NCBI GenBank assembly: GCA_937884735.1
Contig: CAKZYI010000193.1
Span: 1 to 13,943 of the forward strand
Origin: an uncultured Pleurocapsa sp.
GTDB taxonomy: Bacteria > Cyanobacteriota > Cyanobacteriia > Cyanobacteriales > Xenococcaceae
Direction of reading: 5' to 3'
Length of the DNA: 13,943 bases
Shown here: piece after piece, positions 6,194 to 13,943 of the stretch
How the letters are laid out: the number at the start of each line of letters is the position of its first letter
How positions within the stretch are numbered: the stretch's first letter is position 1
Made by a program: the position numbers and the translations under genes
Notes under the pieces: model-generated
Databases searched by the model: none
The model's input: only the letters and a program-made list of their open reading frames with translations
Told to the model about the DNA's origin: nothing

Positions 6194-9100
6194 ATGATGC
6201 AGCCAACAAAACAAGCCACTAACAATAAGCTCCTTAATATTGTTATTAAAGCTAGCAATTTACAAGAAAGAATCGATCGCTATTATACAAACAGTCTCCC
6301 AGATAATGACGATTTAAAAGTCGATTTAAGTACTAGTTTAAAAAGAATAAACCGATGGAAACAAGTTGTCGCTAGCGGAGACGAATCTAAGTTTCAGCAT
6401 AGAATAGCCTGGATGGGATTAGAGAAGGATAAGTTATTGCCTTTGTTAGCAGATTATTCTGTAAATGATGGCGATTCAACTTTAGAAATACCTGACTGGG
6501 CGATTACTTTGGAAAAAGCGATTAGGCTTGCGCCTAGCCTACGGATCGCAACTGCCCAATCTATTGATGAAAATTTGGGCAAGCAATTTTTTGTTCCTAA
6601 CAAGCCCGTACCTTTTGAAGACTTTTATCTGCCGTTTTTTAAAGTAGCTAAGGATAAGTTATTAGCCACCCACAAGGAGGCATGGGAAAAATTAAGCGAG
6701 GAGGCACAAATAAATTTATGTCAAGGATTATTATATAGATTAATAGAAATTGGTGGAGCCACTTTAATCGAAGAGTTTAATAATTTCCGAGTTGACAATA
6801 ATAGTTTAAAAGATTTACTTGATGTACAGTTATCTTTAAATAAAAATAATCAAAAATACAACCTATTTATTGAAAAACTTTTATCCGATAATCTTTGGTC
6901 TTTTTTCGACAAATACAGCGTATTAGGAAGATTATTAGCAACAGTAACTGATTTTTGGGTATCGGGTACGACTAAATTTTTAACTCATCTAACCGATAAT
7001 TGGCAGGCAATTAATGATAATTATAGCCCCCAACAATCATTACAAAAAGTTATTGCCTGTCAGTGTAATTTATCCGATTCCCACAATCGCGGTCAGTCCG
7101 TAATTATTATTACTTTTGATACTAAACTTAAACTAGTTTATAAGCCACGGGACTTAAGTTTAGAAGTTGGTTTTTATAAATTAGTTGATTGGTATAATGA
7201 GCGATCGCAACTGCCTTCTTTAAGCAGTCTAAAACTTTTGAATTACAAAACTCATGGTTGGTCGGAATATATTGCCGCACTGCCTTGTGAAGATGAAGCA
7301 GAAGTCAAAAGATTTTATCAGCGATCGGGTATCTTAATTTGTTTGGTTCATATTTTAGCAGGACAAGATTTTCATGTTGAAAATTTAATTGCTCGCGGAG
7401 AACATCCCGTATTAGTAGATCTTGAAGCTTTATTACACAGCACCATAGACTCTAACAAGAAAACCAAAAAACATGCTTTAAGTTTAGCCCATAAGCAATT
7501 TCACGAATCGGTTTTTCAAACATATTTATTACCTCAATGGCGCGTACATGGAAAAGATGTAATGCAGGTAGACATTGGCGGCTTAGGGGATATAAATGAC
7601 GACATTACTCTACCTACCTTAGTTTGGCGAAATGTTAATACGGACAGTATGAAGCTGGATTATGAGGCATTAAAACTTGATTATAATTATGCTCCTGTTT
7701 TAGTAGGCGTGAAAGTTTCCGCAGCTAAGTATGTAGCAGAAGTACTCTGGGGATTCAGACAGATGTACGATTTCTTGATGCTAAACAAGGATACATTACT
7801 GGCAGAGAATAGCCAATTACAGTTATTAAACAAACAAAATATTCGCTTTCTTTTTAGAGATACAGGTATCTACAATAGAATTTTACAGCAATCCTATGCT
7901 CCCCAAGTATTGCAACACGGTATAGACCGCAGTATTGCTTTAGATATTTCAAGTCGAGGCTTTATTTTAACTAAATCAGAAACTCAATATTGGCAAATTT
8001 TGAATGCAGAAATAAAGTCATTAGAAGCATTAGATATTCCTCTATTTACAACCAACTCTAGCAGTAGAGATCTACAGCTATCTGATTCTAAAAAAGCAGA
8101 GCGAGTCCTAGCAGAAAAAAGCTTTGATAAAGTTATAAACAACGTTAAAGGCTTAAGCGAATCGGATAGAGAGAAACAGCTTTATTTTATTAAATCTGCT
8201 TTTTTAGCTCGATACATTAAAAAGCCTCAATGGTCTGAAAATATATCGTATCATACTGCTACAATAGCCGATGAAATATCGAATAATAATTCACTATTAG
8301 AAGCTGCTGTTGCTATTGCCAACTCCATTGAATCTCAAGCAATTCAAGGTGAAGATAATACCTTAGCCTGGTTTGGTTTAGATTATAAATCGGTAACTGG
8401 GGGCTTTAATTTCCAACCCTTAAATCAAATAAATCTGGCGGATGGAAATTTAGGCATTGCGCTATTTTTTGCAGCCTTAGCTAAAATCACAGGAGATAAA
8501 AAATGGCACGATTTAGTCTGGCAAATTATCAATTCGTTTGCAGAGGGAATTGCTCGAATAGTTGCCGATCCAATTCAATTTCATCGCCAAATAAAAATCG
8601 GTGGGGTTAATGGTTTAGGAACTTCCGCCTATGGTCTAATGAAAATTGCGCGGCTAATCGACGCACCCTCTTTAATACCAATAGCTGAAAATATTCTTTC
8701 CCTAATTACCCTCGATCGCATTAATAATTCTACTCAATTAAACGTTATTAGTGGTATTGGTTCGACTCTTTTAAGTTTGTTGGGATGTTGGGATGCAGGA
8801 GTGTCTAATTCCTCAGAATGCTTAGAAAAAGCGATCGCCTGTGGTGACTATTTATTACAGCATCAAGCACCCCCAAGGACAAAAATAGACCCAGAAAACC
8901 TAAACTACTGGCGAGGAATTAGCGGGATTGCCTATGCCCTGCTGCGTCTATCTAAAGTGACAGGCGATCAACGCTATTTAATTACTGCCATAAATGCCAT
9001 CTCCTTAGAATCCCAAACCATAGATAAATTAAATCTCCATCAGGCAAAAATTGAAGTAGCTTTAGGCAGACTAGGGGGAATTTCTTGGCTGGATACTCCT

Positions 9101-9430
9101 CAAATTAGAGCAGAAATAGATCGAGCCATTTCTTTAATCAAGCACCAAGGAATATGGGGAGATAACAATCTTTTTTGGGGTAATTGTGGGCGTATAGAAA
9201 TGCTTTTGCTTGCCGCTGAAAAATTAGAAATGCCTCAGCTAAATAACTTGATTACCAGCTGGGGAAATACTATTGCTAATGATAATTGTGTTAACTCCTA
9301 TAAATTAGACTCAATCGCTAATAGAAATAATAATTACCCTGGTTTTCTTCATGGAATGTCAGGTATAGGATATCAGTTATTAAGAATTGCTCAACCACAG
9401 CTACTACCTTCAATTCTTATTTGGGAGTGA
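6194..9430 (+). CDS. lanM: LanM-type class II lanthipeptide synthetase with a degenerate cyclase zinc site
   Basis: The 1078 residues match a full-length LanM. The dehydratase half (about 150-600) has the expected kinase-like motifs: DSHNRG (295-300), YKPRD with Lys317, DFHVEN (Asp392, His394, Asn397), DLE (409-411) and RFLFRDT (551-557). It should therefore phosphorylate Ser/Thr and eliminate to Dha/Dhb. The LanC-like half (about 700-1078) keeps its scaffold motifs (GNLGIAL near 754, GISGIAYALLRLSKVTGD, and an ending HGMSGIGYQLLRIAQPQLLPS). The cyclase residues are altered. The usual His-Gly is Arg907-Gly, the usual WCxG zinc Cys aligns with Ala956 (VALGRLG), and the usual CHG zinc pair aligns with Phe994-Trp995 (LFWGNCG). 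This matches the Cys-free precursor upstream. The start is ATG 6194, with ATG 6197 immediately after, and no Shine-Dalgarno is evident. The JmjC gene follows after nine bases. Confidence 0.92.
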   Translation: MMQPTKQATNNKLLNIVIKASNLQERIDRYYTNSLPDNDDLKVDLSTSLKRINRWKQVVASGDESKFQHRIAWMGLEKDKLLPLLADYSVNDGDSTLEIPDWAITLEKAIRLAPSLRIATAQSIDENLGKQFFVPNKPVPFEDFYLPFFKVAKDKLLATHKEAWEKLSEEAQINLCQGLLYRLIEIGGATLIEEFNNFRVDNNSLKDLLDVQLSLNKNNQKYNLFIEKLLSDNLWSFFDKYSVLGRLLATVTDFWVSGTTKFLTHLTDNWQAINDNYSPQQSLQKVIACQCNLSDSHNRGQSVIIITFDTKLKLVYKPRDLSLEVGFYKLVDWYNERSQLPSLSSLKLLNYKTHGWSEYIAALPCEDEAEVKRFYQRSGILICLVHILAGQDFHVENLIARGEHPVLVDLEALLHSTIDSNKKTKKHALSLAHKQFHESVFQTYLLPQWRVHGKDVMQVDIGGLGDINDDITLPTLVWRNVNTDSMKLDYEALKLDYNYAPVLVGVKVSAAKYVAEVLWGFRQMYDFLMLNKDTLLAENSQLQLLNKQNIRFLFRDTGIYNRILQQSYAPQVLQHGIDRSIALDISSRGFILTKSETQYWQILNAEIKSLEALDIPLFTTNSSSRDLQLSDSKKAERVLAEKSFDKVINNVKGLSESDREKQLYFIKSAFLARYIKKPQWSENISYHTATIADEISNNNSLLEAAVAIANSIESQAIQGEDNTLAWFGLDYKSVTGGFNFQPLNQINLADGNLGIALFFAALAKITGDKKWHDLVWQIINSFAEGIARIVADPIQFHRQIKIGGVNGLGTSAYGLMKIARLIDAPSLIPIAENILSLITLDRINNSTQLNVISGIGSTLLSLLGCWDAGVSNSSECLEKAIACGDYLLQHQAPPRTKIDPENLNYWRGISGIAYALLRLSKVTGDQRYLITAINAISLESQTIDKLNLHQAKIEVALGRLGGISWLDTPQIRAEIDRAISLIKHQGIWGDNNLFWGNCGRIEMLLLAAEKLEMPQLNNLITSWGNTIANDNCVNSYKLDSIANRNNNYPGFLHGMSGIGYQLLRIAQPQLLPSILIWE

Positions 9431-9439
9431 TTTTAAACC

Positions 9440-10636
9440 ATGTTAACAGACACTAATTTTGATTTTTCTAAAATAGTAAATCCTATTACGTTAGAAAACT
9501 TTTTCCAAGAATATTGGGAAGAAAAACCACTATATATATCTCGAAATCAGACTGATTACTATCAACAGCTTTTTTCAGTCAATGATGTTGATCGAGTACT
9601 GCATCATAGCCATATGAGCTATCCCGAAATTAGAGTAGTAGAAAACCAGCAAGAACTTTTACCGGCCAAATACACCAAAGATCAAAATAATTTAAACCTC
9701 AACCAGCTTTACAAAGCATATTATGAAGACCATACCTTAGTAATCAATGGATTAAATAAGTTTTGGCATCCCCTAGCAGTATTTTGTAGCGACTTACAAA
9801 ACTTCCTGCACCATAATGTAGTGGCAAATATGTATTTGTCCCCCCCCAACTCCAAAGGTTTGCATCCCCACTACGATACCCACGATGTATTTGTGCTTCA
9901 AGTAGAAGGTTCAAAAAAATGGGAGGTACATTCCCCCATTCAAGCTACTCCCCTGCTCAATAGTTTTCAACCAGTTATCCCCGAACAACAATTAGGAAAA
10001 CCACTTTACTCAGTATCTTTAGAAGCAGGAGATCTACTATATATACCCCGTGGATATATTCATCATGCGGCTACAAACGAATCCTTTTCACTACACCTTA
10101 CTATTGGTATTTATCCTACTCAATGGATCGATTTAATTTCTAATGCCCTATTAGCAGTTAGCCAAAATAATCGCCAATTTCGTAAAGCTTTGCCAGTCAA
10201 TTATCTCAATTCAGAAGAGAAATACAAAAATCTTAAACTGGGGCTTCAAGAACTAACAAAAGCTCTGGCAGACAAAGCCAGTATAGAAGAAACTATAGAG
10301 CTTTTATGCGATCGCTTTATTCGAGAAAGTACTCCCATTCCCGACGGACACTTTAGTCAAATCAATCAGATTAATAATATTACTTTAGATACCAAAGTGG
10401 TCAAAAGATCGAATATGCCCTGTCGTTTAATTGATAAAATATCATCCGTTAGTTTGCAATTTCCAGGCAACAGTATTAATGGGCCAAAGTCTTATGAATT
10501 GGCTATGCAATATATTGCCAAAACTACTACATCTTTCTCAGTAAAATCTCTACCTGATTCCTTAAAAGAGGACAAAAAAATAAACTTAATCCGCCGTCTA
10601 ATACGAGGAGGGTTATTAAAAATCGAAAAACTTTAG
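9440..10636 (+). CDS. JmjC/cupin-type 2-oxoglutarate oxygenase (putative peptide hydroxylase)
   Basis: The 398-residue product resembles the ribosomal-oxygenase branch of JmjC proteins (YcfD/RoxA, NO66, MINA53), which hydroxylate amino-acid side chains in proteins. An N-terminal segment with NFFQEYWEEKPLYI is typical of that group. The cupin core carries the iron ligands His144 and Asp146 in HPHYDTHDVFVLQ and, about 60 residues later, His208 in GDLLYIPRGYIHHAA. WEVHSP and SLHLTIGIYP mark neighbouring strands. The remaining roughly 170 C-terminal residues fit the dimerisation and winged-helix region of the family. In this operon the likely substrate is the precursor core or its dehydrated form, which is inference. 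It is the second Fe(II)/2-oxoglutarate enzyme of the cluster and is unrelated in detail to the one at 1012. A GGAG lies 13 bases before the ATG, rather far. Confidence 0.85.
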   Translation: MLTDTNFDFSKIVNPITLENFFQEYWEEKPLYISRNQTDYYQQLFSVNDVDRVLHHSHMSYPEIRVVENQQELLPAKYTKDQNNLNLNQLYKAYYEDHTLVINGLNKFWHPLAVFCSDLQNFLHHNVVANMYLSPPNSKGLHPHYDTHDVFVLQVEGSKKWEVHSPIQATPLLNSFQPVIPEQQLGKPLYSVSLEAGDLLYIPRGYIHHAATNESFSLHLTIGIYPTQWIDLISNALLAVSQNNRQFRKALPVNYLNSEEKYKNLKLGLQELTKALADKASIEETIELLCDRFIRESTPIPDGHFSQINQINNITLDTKVVKRSNMPCRLIDKISSVSLQFPGNSINGPKSYELAMQYIAKTTTSFSVKSLPDSLKEDKKINLIRRLIRGGLLKIEKL

Positions 10637-10675
10637 TTGACTATTTACCAATCTTATATTATCCCAGAAAAAATA

Positions 10676-11800
10676 ATGAGAAATATTGCTGTTTGTGGCA
10701 ACCAAGTTACTCCTTCTATTATTAATAATGACCTAATTGAAACTATCGATATGGAAGGAATAAAAGTTAACTTTGGTTTGATCCATACCAATGACCTCGA
10801 ATTCGACCGCAATGCCCCCGAAAATGAATTCATGGTGTTAATTAAAACCAAGGCTTTTTCCTGTAACTATCGAGATAAACACTTCATTCTTAAAGCAGCA
10901 ACCAAAGCTCCTGAAAAATCTTTTTATGTCATTGGTTCAGAATTTGTGGGAGAGGTAATAGACATTGGCTCAAAGGTAACAGAGCTGGAAATTGGCGATC
11001 GCGTTATTGGTGATGGCTGCTATCCCCATGTCAAAGCTGAAGGGATACGCCCTGGTTTACCAACCAACAATGGTTCAAAAGAGTATCAAAAATTTCACCA
11101 AACTAAACTAATTAAAGTTCCCCCCGAAATGCCCGATGAAGTCGCGGCTGCTTTCCAAATCGGCGGACAAACCAGCTATAGTATGATTCGCAAATTAAAC
11201 ATAGCCCCAGGGGAGAATATTTTAGTTACTGCTGCCAAATCTAATACCTCTTTGTTTGCAATTAACGCCCTAAAAAAATACGATGTAAATGTTTATGCTT
11301 TAACTACATCAATGCAGTTTGCCGATGAATTAAAGCAGATGGGAGTCAAAGAACTAATTCAAATCGATCCCCAAAAAGATAGTATTTTAGAAAATGAATC
11401 TGTAGCGGCGATTGTGAAGCAAATAGGTGGATTTGACTGCGTTATCGATCCCCTTTTCGACATCTACTTAGGCAAGGTAATTAAGGCAATTGCTATTGAA
11501 GGCAGATATATAACCTGCGGTCTTTACAATCAGTATTCCCATCTAACAAACCAAGACTTTTATTATCACGGTTCTTCTATGGGAGAAATCTTATCATATG
11601 CCTTAATAAAAAATATTCAAATAATCGGCAATTGCATAGGTTATACCCACGATTTAAGACAAGCCATTAATGATTATCAACAAGGGGAATTGAATGTCAT
11701 CATTGATTCTATATTTGACACCAAAGAAATCAAGGATTTCTTTGAACAAACTTATAATGTAAAACATAGATTTGGGAAGGTTGTCTACAAATACAATTAG
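10676..11800 (+). CDS. Medium-chain dehydrogenase/reductase, LanJ_A-like (putative dehydroamino acid reductase)
   Basis: From ATG 10676 the protein has 374 residues. The frame also extends to a TTG at 10637, directly after the JmjC stop, adding 13 residues, which I consider less likely. The GroES-like half shows AFSCNYRDK (Cys63, Asp67), GSEFVGEVIDIGS and GDRVIGDGCYP. The Rossmann half begins with ENILVTAAKSNTSLFAIN, where the usual glycine-rich dinucleotide loop is replaced by AAKSNTS, and continues to FDCVIDPLFD and GRYITCGLYN. In class II lanthipeptide clusters, MDR enzymes of the LtnJ/LanJ_A type reduce dehydroalanine (and sometimes dehydrobutyrine) to D-alanine and D-aminobutyrate. Its position two genes after lanM, with a precursor that cannot form rings, makes this the leading hypothesis here. 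Specificity cannot be read from sequence, and a different oxidoreductase role remains possible. It ends the operon; the next gene starts 98 bases later. Confidence 0.78.
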   Translation: MRNIAVCGNQVTPSIINNDLIETIDMEGIKVNFGLIHTNDLEFDRNAPENEFMVLIKTKAFSCNYRDKHFILKAATKAPEKSFYVIGSEFVGEVIDIGSKVTELEIGDRVIGDGCYPHVKAEGIRPGLPTNNGSKEYQKFHQTKLIKVPPEMPDEVAAAFQIGGQTSYSMIRKLNIAPGENILVTAAKSNTSLFAINALKKYDVNVYALTTSMQFADELKQMGVKELIQIDPQKDSILENESVAAIVKQIGGFDCVIDPLFDIYLGKVIKAIAIEGRYITCGLYNQYSHLTNQDFYYHGSSMGEILSYALIKNIQIIGNCIGYTHDLRQAINDYQQGELNVIIDSIFDTKEIKDFFEQTYNVKHRFGKVVYKYN

Positions 11801-11898
11801 TCAAAAGCGAGAGACATATGTGTTAAAAATAATATCAGTTGCACAAAAAACTATTGATTTAATAGTTTAGTAGAATTTAACGAATTATAAAAATAATT

Positions 11899-12879
11899 GT
11901 GTCTCTATTCTCCAAGATAAAAAAATGGTTTTTAAAACTACTGTATGACAAGATTATTTACATTCTTGTTATTCTTTTTGTTGCTGGTATTGCGATCGCA
12001 ATATCTAGTATGTTTACTCTTTCCCATGAATTAATTGAGTCTCAGGCACTCCAAAGCGCAGAGGTGCTGGCTCAGTCACTTCGAGAATCTCGTTCGCTGT
12101 ATAGTTCTGAAATTGTTAATCGAATAAAAAATATACCTGGAGTTGAAGTTACCCACAACTATTCAGGTAAATCTACTGCTATTCCTATCCCTGCAACCTA
12201 TTTAATCGAACTCAACCATAGAATTAGTGAAAACAACTTAGGAACTTCAGTTAGACTCTACAGCAGATATCCTTTTTCTTGGCGTAAGGCTGGGTGGGGT
12301 ATTAGGGACGAATTTGAAGAAGAAGCCATCACTTTTTTAGAAAAAAATCCTCAAGAAGTTTTTTATCGCATTGAAGAGATGGATGGCAATCCCACCCTGC
12401 GGTATGCACAACCAGACATCATGAAGCCTAGTTGTGTTGCTTGCCACAATAGCCACCCAGACAGTCCCAAGCGCGATTGGAAAGTAGGACAGCTACGGGG
12501 AGTACTAGAAGTCAAACAACCCCTCAACAATATGGTGCTGCAAAGTCGTAACAGCTTATCAAAAACTTCTTTTCAGCTAGGGGGAATTTCTCTTTTAGCG
12601 GTGCTAGGTATCATTCTAGTACTGGCAAGATTTAAACTAGCCAATCAAAAGTTAAATCTTTCTCTAAAAAAGACAACTTCAGAATTAAATAACGTCAATG
12701 TCGATCTTCAAACAGCAAAAAAAGAATTGACACAGCTTACGCAACTAACAAAACTAATGATCAAGATAGATGTAGATCAAGATGAGCGACAAAAAGAAGT
12801 CAATGAAATTGTAGATTGCACCACCTTTGATTCTATCGCCGAACTAGGAAAAAAATGGCGTTCAGACAATAAAGATTGA
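11899..12879 (+). CDS. Membrane-anchored DUF3365 (Tll0287-like) haem-binding sensor protein
   Basis: GTG 11899 gives a 326-residue product. A basic N-terminus is followed by a membrane helix at about 19-41. Then comes an extracytoplasmic domain of the DUF3365 type, with the c-type haem motif Cys179-Val-Ala-Cys182-His183 in PSCVACHNSHPDSPK and the family-typical GQLRGVLEVKQPL just after. A second membrane helix at about 227-245 (GGISLLAVLGIILVLARF) returns to the cytoplasm. The last 80 residues look coiled-coil (LKKTTSELNNVNVDLQTAKKE) and end without a kinase, cyclase or chemotaxis domain. The layout is that of a redox or gas sensor that has lost, or never had, a catalytic output domain, so signalling would have to go through a partner. 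The C-terminal codons form the left arm of a terminator. The link to the peptide operon is only proximity. Confidence 0.8.
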   Translation: MSLFSKIKKWFLKLLYDKIIYILVILFVAGIAIAISSMFTLSHELIESQALQSAEVLAQSLRESRSLYSSEIVNRIKNIPGVEVTHNYSGKSTAIPIPATYLIELNHRISENNLGTSVRLYSRYPFSWRKAGWGIRDEFEEEAITFLEKNPQEVFYRIEEMDGNPTLRYAQPDIMKPSCVACHNSHPDSPKRDWKVGQLRGVLEVKQPLNNMVLQSRNSLSKTSFQLGGISLLAVLGIILVLARFKLANQKLNLSLKKTTSELNNVNVDLQTAKKELTQLTQLTKLMIKIDVDQDERQKEVNEIVDCTTFDSIAELGKKWRSDNKD

Positions 12880-12899
12880 TTGTCTGAACGCCATTTTTT
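12850..12899. terminator. Strong bidirectional rho-independent-type terminator
   Basis: Bases 12850-12870 and 12879-12899 are a perfect 21-base inverted repeat around an 8-base loop. The core GGCGTTCAGAC pairs with GTCTGAACGCC, with six A on the left and six T on the right, so it can terminate transcription from both sides. The left arm lies inside the DUF3365 gene and encodes its last residues; the stop codon is at the junction of loop and right arm. It isolates the ParA-like gene from everything upstream. Confidence 0.92.
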
Positions 12900-12950
12900 A
12901 GGATTTATGAATGTCTCAACTTTTTTATTCAAGGACTATACTTAAAAATA

Positions 12951-13715
12951 ATGACTAAAATTATTGCTATTCACTCATATCGTGGCGGTACAGGTAAATC
13001 TAACCTAACGGCAAACGTAGCCACGATGGTAGCCCAAGCAGGGAATGGTAATCGTGTTGCCATCGTTGACACCGATTTACCTTCTCCTGGAATTCACGTC
13101 CTTTTTGGACTGAATGAAGACCAAATGAAAAATAACCTAAATGGCTATTTGTGGAGAAAATATCCCATCGAAAAAGCGGCTTTAGATGTTTCTCACATTA
13201 TGAATAAAAAGGCAGCTAATAGCGCAATGTATTTAGTTCCCTCTAGCATCAAAGTTAGTGACATTTCTCGAATTCTCCGCGAAGGTTTTGATTTTGAATT
13301 TATGCTAGAGGGATTCAAAAACTTAACGAAATCTTTAAAACTGGACTATCTATTTATTGATACTCATCCTGGCTTAAATCAGGAGACTTTGGTATCTTTG
13401 ACCATTTCTGATATGGTTCTCTATATTATGCGACCCGATAGTCAAGATTTTCAAGGGACGGCGGTAACAGTAGACGTAGCCAGAAAACTCCAGGTACCCA
13501 AAATACGTATTGTCATCAATAAAGCCCTAAAAGAATACAATTTTGCTCAACTTGCTCAAGAAGTAGAATCTAATTACAAAATTAGAGTTGCAGGGATTAT
13601 CGAACAGTCAGATGAAGTGATGCGACTGGCAAGTAAAGGAATTTTTGCGGCTCGGTATCCCGATAATCAAATCTCCAAGGTAATCCAAGGAATTGCTCGA
13701 CAGGTTATGACTTAG
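12951..13715 (+). CDS. MinD/ParA-family ATPase
   Basis: This is a 254-residue P-loop ATPase. The Walker A loop is SYRGGTGKSN (residues 9-18). The usual signature lysine of the deviant Walker A box (KGGxGK) is Arg11, while the catalytic Lys16 is kept. The Walker A' region reads VAIVDTDLPSPGIHVLFGL and Walker B is LFIDTHPGLNQET. IRIVINKA is the usual NKxD-like strand of the family. MinD/ParA proteins dimerise on ATP and position cargo or partner proteins, or regulate them. No ParB-like or MinE-like partner is visible next to it, so the cargo is unknown. A strong terminator separates it from the upstream gene, and a TATACT box at 12937-12942 may be its own -10 element, though it lies very close to the ATG. 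AAGGA at 12931 is too far to be a good Shine-Dalgarno. Confidence 0.85.
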   Translation: MTKIIAIHSYRGGTGKSNLTANVATMVAQAGNGNRVAIVDTDLPSPGIHVLFGLNEDQMKNNLNGYLWRKYPIEKAALDVSHIMNKKAANSAMYLVPSSIKVSDISRILREGFDFEFMLEGFKNLTKSLKLDYLFIDTHPGLNQETLVSLTISDMVLYIMRPDSQDFQGTAVTVDVARKLQVPKIRIVINKALKEYNFAQLAQEVESNYKIRVAGIIEQSDEVMRLASKGIFAARYPDNQISKVIQGIARQVMT

Positions 13716-13894
13716 AAGCAAAGGACATAGCAACTGTTAGCAAAAGCAACAAGCACACAATCAAAAACTTAGCTTGGTTACATTTATTCTGTCATCATAA
13801 AGTACACTATCAAATGGAAACACAGAAAGAGTGATGTTGCTTGAGCAGAGTGCTTTGAAAGTTACATACTTGGTTCTGAGGGGAGACAAAGACA

Positions 13895-13943
13895 ATGATG
13901 TCTTTACCTTACCCGACACCTAAGAAATTTAAGGCATTATGGG
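13895..13943 (+). CDS. Start of a new gene cut by the window edge
   Basis: ATG 13895 (or the next ATG, 13898) opens a frame that runs off the right edge and reads MMSLPYPTPKKFKALW. A strong purine-rich ribosome binding site, GAGGGGAGA at 13878-13886, lies at proper distance, which supports a real start. The 179 bases before it contain no other gene. TTGGTT at 13774-13779 and CATAAA at 13796-13801, 16 bases apart, could form a weak promoter. The product cannot be identified from 16 residues. Confidence 0.5.
   Translation, partial: MMSLPYPTPKKFKALW

Noticed and set aside
10637..10675. TTG 10637 as the reductase start
   Set aside because: It is merely the open frame directly after the JmjC stop. 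ATG 10676 is the first standard start and leaves a full MDR protein, although TTG use cannot be fully excluded.
10654..10851. Reverse-strand open frame of 65 residues
   Set aside because: It overlaps the reductase gene and has no features of its own.
1..13943. Insertion sequences, integrases, tRNA or rRNA genes
   Set aside because: I saw no transposase or recombinase motifs, no terminal inverted repeats around a gene, and no cloverleaf or rRNA-like sequence.

Overview
The window comes from a fairly AT-rich cyanobacterium. The palindrome GCGATCGC (the cyanobacterial HIP1 element) occurs at least a dozen times, for example at 177, 1079, 2266, 3344, 4383, 5243, 7201, 8831, 10308, 10995 and 11992. 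A short heptamer repeat tract of cyanobacterial type lies near 235-283. I cannot assign a genus.

Layout: bases 2-196 are the tail of an unidentified gene. Bases 197-576 are a non-coding leader region. From about 577 to 11800 there is one same-strand, closely spaced set of genes that reads as a ribosomal peptide (RiPP) biosynthetic operon. In order it holds a Nif11-type precursor peptide with a double-glycine leader, a 2-oxoglutarate/Fe(II) oxygenase, a metallo-beta-lactamase-fold protein with a sterol-carrier-like C-terminus, an unrecognised 388-aa protein, a possible 40-aa ORF, a 544-aa alpha/alpha-toroid protein, a LanM class II lanthipeptide synthetase, a JmjC/cupin oxygenase, and a medium-chain dehydrogenase/reductase. 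Bases 11899-12879 encode a membrane-anchored DUF3365-type haem sensor ending in a strong bidirectional terminator. A MinD/ParA-like ATPase follows, and a new gene starts at the right edge.

The main observation is that precursor and synthetase have changed together. The precursor contains no cysteine, so it cannot form lanthionine rings. The LanM enzyme keeps its dehydratase active site, but the three zinc ligands of its LanC cyclase domain appear as Ala, Phe and Trp, and the conserved His-Gly histidine is Arg. The simplest reading is a dehydration-only LanM. It would convert up to three Thr and one Ser of a hydrophobic, Gly-rich 32-residue core to dehydrobutyrine and dehydroalanine. The dehydrogenase, which resembles the LanJ_A reductases, could then hydrogenate these to D-aminobutyrate and D-alanine. 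Two oxygenases could add hydroxyl groups. The MBL protein, the 388-aa protein and the toroid protein suggest further, unknown modifications. No transporter or leader peptidase is present in the window, so export and leader removal must be encoded elsewhere.
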